From assembly GCA_964036315.1 (NCBI GenBank), contig OZ038498.1, forward strand, positions 12,151,839 to 12,215,838: 64,000 nucleotides of DNA. Reading direction: 5' to 3'. A program made the position numbers and the translations under genes. This document shows, one piece after another, positions 35,297 through 47,300 of the stretch. The stretch comes from Acanthosepion esculentum. Its lineage: Eukaryota > Mollusca > Cephalopoda > Sepiida > Sepiidae. The notes beneath the pieces are model-generated. The model saw only the letters and a program-made list of their open reading frames with translations. It was not told where the DNA came from and did no database searches. The stretch's first letter is position 1, and the number at the start of each line of letters is the position of its first letter.

Positions 35297-36060
35297 GAAA
35301 AGAAGAATATTTACCCATCCTCCCCACTAAGGCAGGACATGACACAGGGTTGTCATTTTAACATGGGGAGTGGCATACACATATGAGCCAAGGACAAAAT
35401 GATTTTGTTCACTGTCACCAATAATTACACCGACCATTCCTCTTTTACTGCAATGTGGAAGGTGCTGCTGCAGAACTGGAATCCCCAGGACTGAGCAAGT
35501 CCTCTCCTCTAAAATCAGGAGAACCATTTTATACTCCACTTCCTGTTACAAGAAGCTAATTCCTTCACCAGAAGAGAGGACTTGTAGTGAACAAAACAAG
35601 ATCTAGATTTAAAATTCGAATGCTAAGCACTGACTCATTGATTTTGTTAGAAATTAAAAAGACTCGAATTTACAAACTTTGCTTAACACACACCCAAAAG
35701 TGAATCCAAAACAAAACTCATGAAATTTCACACCTTGAACAAAATGTTTTTCGGTCAATAGAAAACTAGGAAATATTTAAAAACAAAATTCAAATAATCT
35801 TCAATTCTCAGAAACAAATTCTTTTACGGACCTTTTCGCGACCCGATGCGAAGATTGTTCGTCGTCCAATGGAAAGGCCCGAATCATATCCGGGAGTGAA
35901 TTCCCAAATGACCTTTTCAAGCCCGACAAACAAAATAAAAGACGGGCAAGTTTGCCTGTCACCAGAGAGAAGGAGACGAGCATATTAACACATCCCTTGA
36001 CAAACATCAAGCGATCGTTATTATTATCTCTACCTTTCTCCCTCACCTATTTTATACTTG
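35297..36060 (-). other. Unassigned block with TATA and open frames
   Basis: On the minus strand a TATAAAATAG lies at 36056-36047. A CpG-richer region follows (35820-35990), then an acceptor-like CTGATTTTAG near 35511 before a frame ending ..VLGSYVYATPHVKMTTLCHVLP (35327). Neither frame is recognised and the 36046 start is GTG, not ATG. Confidence 0.25.
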
Positions 36061-36789
36061 ATAAATGAACGGAACATTTTAAGACTGAGCGATTACTTCA
36101 AAGACATTCCTACCCTACGATAACGCTCATACATACATGTATACATCCACACGTACTTTCCTGCCTACGTACACATAAACTCATTGTTGCAAGGACTACT
36201 ACGAATATTTTGACGACCTTGTATCAACCAAAATACATTAATTTTATTTGTAGAGACCTTAATTGCTTTATATGTATATAAATTTGTTGTTTCACTTTAC
36301 AATTTGATTTTCTTGTTTTATACCCCTCTTATGGTGGGCTATCTAAATAACAAGGCCAAATCAAACTAATCTGTTTCAAAACTCATACACTTCACTATAA
36401 CTGATAACCCACTATAGACTCCTTGTCTTATGCTTCTCTCTCATTTTTAAGCTGCTTGGTAACAACTTTTGAGAACCTCTTGACAGAACTTTGAGGAGAT
36501 AACTCACACATAAAATACCATCTCACCATGCCATCTAGCAATAAAAAATAAGTACATTTTTAATTATTAATCTTATAAAAATAGATTTTGTAAAATTTTT
36601 AAAATTCCTTTGTTTAATGTGAACACTCTCATTACAATAATTTACAGAAAAAACATTTTGAATTAATTAAAAAGCTAATTAATTAAAATTTAGAAAAATT
36701 GGGAAACGGAAATTTCAGTAACGAAAAATTTGATAATTTTGACAAGTTAGGAAAATTCAGTAACTATGAAATAAAAACTGATTGAAAAT

Positions 36790-37130
36790 TGATTTTAGAG
36801 CCGTCCTGGAGTGGGGATTTGGGGGCTAAGCCTTCCTCCGCTATATTTTTTATATAACTTAAAATTGTAGGGTTCAGATAAAACCCCACTACAACAATGC
36901 CATACTTGCAGAAGTGGGGCTTAGGGGGGGGCTAGACCTCCTTCCCCAATATTTTTAAAAAAGTATTATTAACTATTGGGGTCTAGTTAAAATCCTACTC
37001 CAGGCCCAATCACCACCAAATACGTTCAAATAAGTATTAACTAAAAACATCATGGGTTCCAGTCCAGATAAAAACACACTGCACAATACCAGAGTCATAC
37101 TTTTTGAGAATAAGCCCCTGACTCCAAAAT
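36790..37130. repeat. Degenerate tandem repeat, ~110-bp period, three units
   Basis: GGGTTCAGATAAAACCCCAC, GGGTCTAGTTAAAATCCTAC and GGTTCCAGTCCAGATAAAAAC recur with GGGGCT(T/A)AG..CC(T/C)CC segments between. Non-coding. Confidence 0.5.
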
Positions 37131-38138
37131 GTTTAAATAAATATTTTTTAAATAAGTATTTATTTAATTACTATACTTTATTGTTTTCATTTAAGAAAAT
37201 AAAATTGATTTATCTAACTTAATGTTATTGTTAAGTTCTTGTATCTTCTTTTCAAATTATTTTAATAAAAAGTAGTAAATAAATTAAGTTTTTAGATAGT
37301 TATTTCTTTTTAAAGAAGCAAAAACTATATAGACTCATTTCTTTGTAGTTTTTCTTGTAGAAGAACTTTTTTTATTCAATATTTACAACAACAAAACAAT
37401 TAACTAACACAGCTATTATTACATTTTGTTTAAAGAAAGTAAAAGAGAAGTAGCTCCTTTTTACAAAAAAAGCAACATGTTCAAACGTCAAACCTAATCA
37501 TAATAAATTATTAATTATAAACTTAATTATAGAATTATCTGGATTCAAATTTCTTGTAAAAAGACTAGTCTTTTCTTGTAAGTTTCTTTTTTTAAAATAA
37601 ATTTGGGTTGGTTCGGTTAAGACTTTTTTAGTTTTGAAATTTGAAAATCGAAAATGTTTAAATTTCAAGTTTTATTTATTTTTGAAAAGCTAAAAATAAT
37701 AATTAATCTTTAATTGAATATACACCGAGACTTGTGCTTTTAAACGGCAACATCAGTAATGTTTTTTGTTTAGTACTGTTTGTTTTTTTATGCCTCCTAG
37801 TCTTTTTTTTGGTTCATCGGGGAACATATGGCCGTAAACAACAACTCTCCAATTATTTATTTACTGAATTTTCCGGGCACCAATTAATTACAGTGGGATT
37901 TTTATTTTTGAATAATTATTTTAAATGGTCAAGTAGAATAAAATTATTAAATTTATATTTTTATTAATAAATTTAAAAGTTGCTTTGACGTTTTTTTTGT
38001 GTTGCTGGAAAGTCGAATAAGAACATTCTTTAGTTACAAACTTCAGTTTTTAAAGTATCTCTCAGTCATTCAATCAATCAATTAGTTAAACAACTGGTCG
38101 ATATTTGCTCGTTCCTGCAACGAAACTAAATCAACCGA

Positions 38139-38339
38139 ATGGGGAAAAAAATCAAGCGGGATTTATTTAGATTGAAAGAAGAAAGAGTTATTGCTCTTCT
38201 TACTGTATCAATGGCGGGAATTCAAACTGTTGGCGCTATGAGCGAAGCTGAAATTATTGACTTTGTTCCTCCTCATGAAAATTATAAAAGTCTTTATATT
38301 TCTAACATTTCTCCATCACTGAATGAGGATGAAATTTAT
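38139..38339 (+). CDS. RDM1: RDM1-like exon 1
   Basis: 67 codons from the first in-frame ATG (stop TAA upstream at 38127-38129) to donor TAT|GTAAGT. Contains RNP2 LYISNI. Reading through the donor meets a stop at 38376-38378, which supports splicing. Confidence 0.82.
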
Positions 38340-41300
38340 GTAAGTTATTTTCTTCATCTTGTTTTCCCCATCGTGTAGTAAGCTCGCTTTCCGTCTTCCT
38401 CCTTTTTTGTAGTGATCTCCGAAACGAAATAATTTTTTAATTAATTCTCGACAGTAAAATAATGTTAAGACATTGAGTTCTGAGTAATAAAACTTGAAAT
38501 CAGGTTTCCATTGAGGCCAAAAAGAAATAATTCAGTTGTTCTCGGGTCAAATTTGATGTAAACAAAAATAAAATCAATATTTTTAAAATCATTTTTGTCT
38601 TTGGCTTGTCAATATTTTTTTTTTTTTTTTTTTTTTATTAAAATCGGAACTTTTTCTCAAATGTTTTTAAACCGATTGAATTGAGGAAGAACAAAAAAGA
38701 AAATGTATTTGAAAGCACCAGAACAATACATAGAGAACACCAAAAAATTGGTTTTTAAAATGGTTGGTGGTTACCCCAACCAAAAAGTACTGTGCAAGAA
38801 TATGTACAGGGTGGTCCGAAAGTCTTGTCACCCTTGAAATGATAATGAGGGCAATAGAACAATACAGTAATTCCCCATGTATAATACGCTTTTTTTTTTT
38901 TTTTTAAATAATAAGCAAAATTATGGGTGTGTATTATGCACTGCTACAAAATCTTTAAAAAATGCCGTTTCATAGGTAGATTTTCACAAACGTACAACAA
39001 TTTGATTAACAATCGACGATTGCACACTAATTCATAGCAATCCCAACAGATTCAAAATTCAAATGCAATCATATGTACCTAACAATACTTACAAATGTAA
39101 AATAAAATAAGAATAATCATAGTATGGTGATGGGGGGTAGAGTTCTCGCTGTTAATTGTTGCTTGTATCAGAAGGTAGATAAATAGTAGCAGTCCGGGAC
39201 AGCCGTTAGTTTGGCCTAAAGGTTCAACAAGCGATCAAATTGAGGTCACCATAACATAAACAAAATAACATACGAAAGAGAAGGGTATATCAAAAACACT
39301 TTGTATTTAAATACAACATCAATGAATAGTACAATGTTTCTTGATTTACACGCACAAAGTCCGTTATAAAATGTTCATTCATAGAAGAGAAATCCGATTA
39401 TTAAAAGAATATAAGTGTCTTTTGTTAATACTTAAGTTCATGACGTGCTGGTCACAGGAGATGAAAGGTGAGGTCAATGGGTTGGTAGGAGTCCTTTGAT
39501 ATCTCCGTTGGTGAAGGAAGGCTGAAGGCATCGGGTTTCACGGGTGAGAAAGGCGTAGCGACATTCACTGACGGTACTTCAAAGCTTTCTGTCTTAGAAG
39601 TGAATTCATCGCTCTATTTATGTGTGCCCTTCGGATCAGAGTCAGTCTGCTGAAACAAACTGTTGGGTATGGCGCGGAGCTGTTTAATTGGTGGAAAATT
39701 GTTTATCATTCTTTTTATTTCTTTTTAGTTTTCCACCGGAAATTCTGCGTGGAGCCGGGTGCGCAGAGACCAGTATTGGTCATTTGCTGTCTAAACCTCT
39801 GAGGGTTAATATCCGGTCCTTCGCTTGCTCCGTGCCACCACATAACTTTCGCCCCAGTAAACGGAGTTGTTGTTGTTGTTTTTTTTTTTGTTTTTTTTAG
39901 TAATAAAAATATGTGTTTTCTTTCTTCCATTTAACCGTTCTACCGGACTTCGTTCTAGTTTCTGGTTTGTTATCATTAGTTTCTTCGGAACAAGATAGGG
40001 AGTTATCCAAATCCGGTCTTGATCCAATGGAATCTTTTGATTTTATATTTTCAGAAATATATGCAGGTTTTAGTCTATCTATTGAAACATTACTATGTAC
40101 GTCATCCGATCTTTTAATAGTAAAATATTTTTCATGACGACTTAATACTTGGAATGGACCTGTGTATGGAGCTTCCAATGGCTTTCTTACTCTGTCTGTT
40201 CTTAGCCAGATACTTTTACATGTTTGTAAATCTTTTGGAATGTAAGAATTAGGTATTGTATGCAGGTGTCCCCTGGATAATTTGTCCATGTCAAATTTTT
40301 GCATCTCGTCGGCTAGAATTTTAACGTGCGAGTTTGTCATTTCACTATTCTCGTTCTTGATAGAGTCAATTAACAATCGGGGGACTTGTGCATGACTCCC
40401 TGTTACTGCAGTAAATGAAGAATAGTTTGATTCGTTAGGTGTTATCCTCATTCCCAAAAGGACGATAGGAAGAGCTGACAACCACGATTCTTTCCTGGCT
40501 ATAATAGCCGTTTTTAAAGTTCTGTGTGCTCGCTCAACTAATCCATTCGTTTGCGGATGGTACGCCGTTGTTCGTAATCTGTGGAAGCCTATTATTTTTG
40601 ATAGTTCTGAGAATAATTCGGATTCAAATTGGCTTCCTCTGTCCGTAACGACATGAAGAGGAACCCCGAATCGGGAGATCCACAGATTGACAAAAGCCGT
40701 TGATATTGATTTTGCCGTAATTTCTGTTATTGGGCATGCTTCTATCCATCTCGTATTTCTATCAATGCATGTTAATAAATATCGATATGGTGAAAAATAA
40801 GGGTCAGTTTGGTTCTTTACTGGTGGTAAGGGACCGACAATATCCACATGCACCGTTTCAAAACGACTGGAAGGTAATTCAAATGGATTTACTTTGCTCT
40901 TTGTGTGTTTTATTATTTTTGCTTGTTGGCAGTGCTGGCATTCTGTGCACCAGGTTTTTATTGACTTGTCCATCTTCGGCCAATAGTATCTGGATTTTAT
41001 TATTTTTCTTGAAGATGTTATTCCTGGATGTGATAGATTATGCAGACTGTCAAATACCGATTTTCTGAGCTTTTCAGTCACAAAAGGTCGTGGAAAAGGT
41101 AATGTCGTGTCACATAATATGGTTTCGTTTTGATTTATTGTGTATGGTTTCAGTTGATCTTTGAATGCCTGAATTTCATTGTCAGTAGCTTGATGCTTCA
41201 TTATTTCTTGTAAGTCACATATATCAATAGTGATCGCGTTGACAGGTCGTGATAAACAATCAGCTACTATATTTTGTGAACCTCTTATATGTGAAATGTC

Positions 41301-44300
41301 ATTTACATATTCGCTGATAAAACAGAGGTGACGCTGTTGTCTATCTGATTTTAAGGAAGACTGGCTTTTAAAAGCACTGCAAAGTGGTTTGTGATCCGTC
41401 AGTAACATTACATTTCTGCCTTCTATTAAATGTTTAAAATGGAGTACTGCTAGATAGGCAGCTAGTAGTTCTCTGTCAAAAGTAGAATATTTTTGTTGGG
41501 TTTGGGATAATTTCTTTGAAAAGAAACCTATGGGGATGGGTTGATTATCAATCATTTGATGAAGTGCTGCACCCACCGCATAATTCGAACTGTCTGTTAC
41601 AAGTTGATAGTTGTTAGCTTTCGAGCTGGGGAAAGCCAAAACAGTTACATTTGATAAAGACTTTTTCATATTTTCGAAAGATTCAATTTCTTCCTTTGTT
41701 AGGGTTAATGACTTGGAATTTTGGTTTAAACGTATTTTTTCCGTGAGAGGTAGTATGATATCGCTGAAATTTGGCACAAGTTTTCTGTAAAAATTTGCCA
41801 TACCGATGAATCGGCGTAGTGATTTGGAATCGTTTGGTTGAGGAAATTCACTTAATTCATTCAACTTTTTAGCACTGGGTTTGAGACCACTAGCAGAAAT
41901 ATGAAATCCTAAAAAGTCTAATTCATTAGCACTAAATATGCATTTGGAGAGACAAATTTTAAAATCGTACTCACTCAGTTTTTGTAGTACTAGGTCGATA
42001 TGCTTGGAATGAGTTTCTTCATCTTCTGAGAATATAAGGATATCGTCGATATATACAAAGGTATAATCAGTATCACGAAAGATATTGTCCATCATTCTCT
42101 GAAAAGTACATGATGCGTTCCGTAGTCCGAAAGGCATATAGTTATATTCAAATAACCCAAAAGGGGTAGAGATGGCTGTCTTGCAAACATCCTCCGGATG
42201 TACAGGTATCTGATGATAAGCAGACGACAGGTCTATCTTTGAAAAGAACTTCTTATTATGAAGCTTCGAAGACAAGGAATTTATATTTGGGACTTGATAT
42301 CGATCGGCTTTTGTTATGGTATTTAAATGTCTGTAATCGCCAACAGGTCTATATGTGCCGTCTGACTTCGGTACCATATGTAAGGCTGAACTCCATTCAG
42401 AGTTTGAAGGGGAAATTATTCCTGCCTTTAGGAGTTTCTTGAATTCCTCTTTTGCAATTTCACATCTCTGAGCTGATAATTGTCTGGCTCTGGAGAAAGT
42501 AGGAGGGTTGCTACCAGTTTCTATTCTATGGAATATCTTTGGTTTTGTTGCATTCGTGTCGCGATGAGGAGAAATTAAGTTTGGGTATTTCTCCAGAATT
42601 GCTCGTACCATTTTGTTAGCATCTTTATTCGGTACTAAATCTATATTCATGATAATAGACGATGGATGTGCATCGGATTGTCTATTAGTCATTTTATCAA
42701 TCAGCTTATTGTTTGTGCAGTCCACCATTAGCCCGAAATGGTTTAGGAAATCGTATCCTAGGAGTGGCTGAGCAGTTTCGGCTATTATAAATGTCCAGGT
42801 AAATTCTCGTCTGAGGTTCCGTAGTGTTAGATTCAGTACTGCTTGTCCTGAGCATTCAATCTTTTGATCGTTGGCAGACACTAAAGAGATATTGGTTGGG
42901 TATGTTACAGCTCCGCTTAAATATCTCTTCGGAAGTATAGATACGGCAGCTCCTGTATCCACAATAAAATTTAAACTTTGAGCTCCTAACCGTGCGGCTA
43001 CAATGAGAAGCGGCGAGGAAATGGAAGCTAACACCTCTCGCCTAGTTAGTTTTCCGAAATCTCACGAGGAACTGGTGAATTTGGGCGAGAGTTGGGTTGC
43101 ATTTGAACATTCCGTTTATTTGGCCATCTGCACCACGGCTTACAAAATTTTGCACGTTCCGCAAAGTATAAATGCGCTCGGCAAATTAGAGGTTTTTGGT
43201 CCTTGTTAAAAGGGCGAACACTGGTAGGGAATTTATTTTCACTGTGGGAACAGCCATGTATCCTTTTAGTTTCATTTTTATTTTGCTGTTCATCCCTTTG
43301 CTTCCCCGAAATCTGTCGAATATGTGCGGTGTCTTGTTTGTTAAAATATAATAGTAAGTCATCCGCCATTCTTCCAAGGCGATCTGTGTCTAAATCGACT
43401 TGTGCCGCTACCACTGGTTTAATGGAGTGAGGTAGGGCTTGAATAAATTTGTGACGTACGATATCGTCCCCTACGCCAATTCGGCTTGCTAATGACATAA
43501 GTTCATTCAGGTATACTGAGGGACGACCTGTTACAGTCGATGACGACATTAATTTGTCCAGCATCTCTGGTTTTGTTTTCTCGTAAGCGCCCGTCACTGC
43601 TTCTCTTAGTGCGTCGTAATCTTTTGATTGCAGTATAGTTGGCTGTATATTTCCTACTACGTCCACAGGGAGAGCTGCCAAAGTGTTAAAAAATTTTTGA
43701 CTGGTCTGTCTTATATTTGCAATATTAAATTGCGCCTCCATTATCGCAAACCAAGCTATTACGTTTGATTCAATGAAGTTTGGTGGTTTTATCGCAACAG
43801 CTTGGATTGGTTGGTTTTGATTAATTGTAGTTTCTTCAGCGTCATCTGCCATGTTTTTGGTTTGTGTTGAATAAAAATTCTAATTTTGTGACAGTTCAAT
43901 TTTTTTTTTTTTGTGTGTGCGTGTATATATATGTGTTAAAATCACGTCTTGGTCACCACTTATGGTGATGGGGGGTAGAGTTCTCGCTGTTAATTGTTGC
44001 TTGTATCAGAAGGTAGATAAATAGTAGCAGTCCGGGACAGCCGTTAGTTTGGCCTAAAGGTTCAACAAGCGATCAAATTGAGGTCACCATAACATAAACA
44101 AAATAACATACGAAAGAGAAGGGTATATCAAAAACACTTTGTATTTAAATACAACATCAATGAATAGTACAATGTTTCTTGATTTACACGCACAAAGTCC
44201 GTTATAAAATGTTCATTCATAGAAGAGAAATCCGATTATTAAAAGAATATAAGTGTCTTTTGTTAATACTTAAGTTCATGACGTGCTGGTCACAGGAGAT

Positions 44301-47300
44301 GAAAGGTGAGGTCAATGGGTTGGTAGGAGTCCTTTGATATCTCCGTTGGTGAAGGAAGGCTGAAGGCATCGGGTTTCACGGGTGAGAAAGGCGTAGCGAC
44401 ATTCACTGACGGTACTTCAAAGCTTTCTGTCTTAGAAGTGAATTCATCGCTCTATTTATGTGTGCCCTTCGGATCAGAGTCAGTCTGCTGAAACAAACTG
44501 TTGGGTATGGCGCGGAGCTGTTTAATTGGTGGAAAATTGTTTATCATTCTTTTTATTTCTTTTTAGTTTTCCACCGGAAATTCTGCGTGGAGCCGGGTGC
44601 GCAGAGACCAGTATTGGTCATTTGCTGTCTAAACCTCTGAGGGTTAATATCCGGTCCTTCGCTTGCTCCGTGCCACCACATAACTTTCGCCCCAGTAAAC
44701 GGAGTTGTTGTTGTTGTTTTTTTTTTTGTTTTTTTTAGTAATAAAAATATGTGTTTTCTTTCTTCCATTTAACCGTTCTACCGGACTTCGTTCTAGTTTC
44801 TGGTTTGTTATCATTAGTTTCTTCGGAACAAGATAGGGAGTTATCCAAATCCGGTCTTGATCCAATGGAATCTTTTGATTTTATATTTTCAGAAATATAT
44901 GCAGGTTTTAGTCTATCTATTGAAACATTACTATGTACGTCATCCGATCTTTTAATAGTAAAATATTTTTCATGACGACTTAATACTTGGAATGGACCTG
45001 TGTATGGAGCTTCCAATGGCTTTCTTACTCTGTCTGTTCTTAGCCAGATACTTTTACATGTTTGTAAATCTTTTGGAATGTAAGAATTAGGTATTGTATG
45101 CAGGTGTCCCCTGGATAATTTGTCCATGTCAAATTTTTGCATCTCGTCGGCTAGAATTTTAACGTGCGAGTTTGTCATTTCACTATTCTCGTTCTTGATA
45201 GAGTCAATTAACAATCGGGGGACTTGTGCATGACTCCCTGTTACTGCAGTAAATGAAGAATAGTTTGATTCGTTAGGTGTTATCCTCATTCCCAAAAGGA
45301 CGATAGGAAGAGCTGACAACCACGATTCTTTCCTGGCTATAATAGCCGTTTTTAAAGTTCTGTGTGCTCGCTCAACTAATCCATTCGTTTGCGGATGGTA
45401 CGCCGTTGTTCGTAATCTGTGGAAGCCTATTATTTTTGATAGTTCTGAGAATAATTCGGATTCAAATTGGCTTCCTCTGTCCGTAACGACATGAAGAGGA
45501 ACCCCGAATCGGGAGATCCACAGATTGACAAAAGCCGTTGATATTGATTTTGCCGTAATTTCTGTTATTGGGCATGCTTCTATCCATCTCGTATTTCTAT
45601 CAATGCATGTTAATAAATATCGATATGGTGAAAAATAAGGGTCAGTTTGGTTCTTTACTGGTGGTAAGGGACCGACAATATCCACATGCACCGTTTCAAA
45701 ACGACTGGAAGGTAATTCAAATGGATTTACTTTGCTCTTTGTGTGTTTTATTATTTTTGCTTGTTGGCAGTGCTGGCATTCTGTGCACCAGGTTTTTATT
45801 GACTTGTCCATCTTCGGCCAATAGTATCTGGATTTTATTATTTTTCTTGAAGATGTTATTCCTGGATGTGATAGATTATGCAGACTGTCAAATACCGATT
45901 TTCTGAGCTTTTCAGTCACAAAAGGTCGTGGAAAAGGTAATGTCGTGTCACATAATATGGTTTCGTTTTGATTTATTGTGTATGGTTTCAGTTGATCTTT
46001 GAATGCCTGAATTTCATTGTCAGTAGCTTGATGCTTCATTATTTCTTGTAAGTCACATATATCAATAGTGATCGCGTTGACAGGTCGTGATAAACAATCA
46101 GCTACTATATTTTGTGAACCTCTTATATGTGAAATGTCATTTACATATTCGCTGATAAAACAGAGGTGACGCTGTTGTCTATCTGATTTTAAGGAAGACT
46201 GGCTTTTAAAAGCACTGCAAAGTGGTTTGTGATCCGTCAGTAACATTACATTTCTGCCTTCTATTAAATGTTTAAAATGGAGTACTGCTAGATAGGCAGC
46301 TAGTAGTTCTCTGTCAAAAGTAGAATATTTTTGTTGGGTTTGGGATAATTTCTTTGAAAAGAAACCTATGGGGATGGGTTGATTATCAATCATTTGATGA
46401 AGTGCTGCACCCACCGCATAATTCGAACTGTCTGTTACAAGTTGATAGTTGTTAGCTTTCGAGCTGGGGAAAGCCAAAACAGTTACATTTGATAAAGACT
46501 TTTTCATATTTTCGAAAGATTCAATTTCTTCCTTTGTTAGGGTTAATGACTTGGAATTTTGGTTTAAACGTATTTTTTCCGTGAGAGGTAGTATGATATC
46601 GCTGAAATTTGGCACAAGTTTTCTGTAAAAATTTGCCATACCGATGAATCGGCGTAGTGATTTGGAATCGTTTGGTTGAGGAAATTCACTTAATTCATTC
46701 AACTTTTTAGCACTGGGTTTGAGACCACTAGCAGAAATATGAAATCCTAAAAAGTCTAATTCATTAGCACTAAATATGCATTTGGAGAGACAAATTTTAA
46801 AATCGTACTCACTCAGTTTTTGTAGTACTAGGTCGATATGCTTGGAATGAGTTTCTTCATCTTCTGAGAATATAAGGATATCGTCGATATATACAAAGGT
46901 ATAATCAGTATCACGAAAGATATTGTCCATCATTCTCTGAAAAGTACATGATGCGTTCCGTAGTCCGAAAGGCATATAGTTATATTCAAATAACCCAAAA
47001 GGGGTAGAGATGGCTGTCTTGCAAACATCCTCCGGATGTACAGGTATCTGATGATAAGCAGACGACAGGTCTATCTTTGAAAAGAACTTCTTATTATGAA
47101 GCTTCGAAGACAAGGAATTTATATTTGGGACTTGATATCGATCGGCTTTTGTTATGGTATTTAAATGTCTGTAATCGCCAACAGGTCTATATGTGCCGTC
47201 TGACTTCGGTACCATATGTAAGGCTGAACTCCATTCAGAGTTTGAAGGGGAAATTATTCCTGCCTTTAGGAGTTTCTTGAATTCCTCTTTTGCAATTTCA

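Larger units (their letters stand above)
34010..38138. other. AT-rich flank upstream of RDM1-like gene
   Basis: Apart from the blocks at 35297-36060 and 36790-37130, only low-complexity A/T sequence and short frames. No TATA box is placed convincingly before 38139. Confidence 0.35.
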
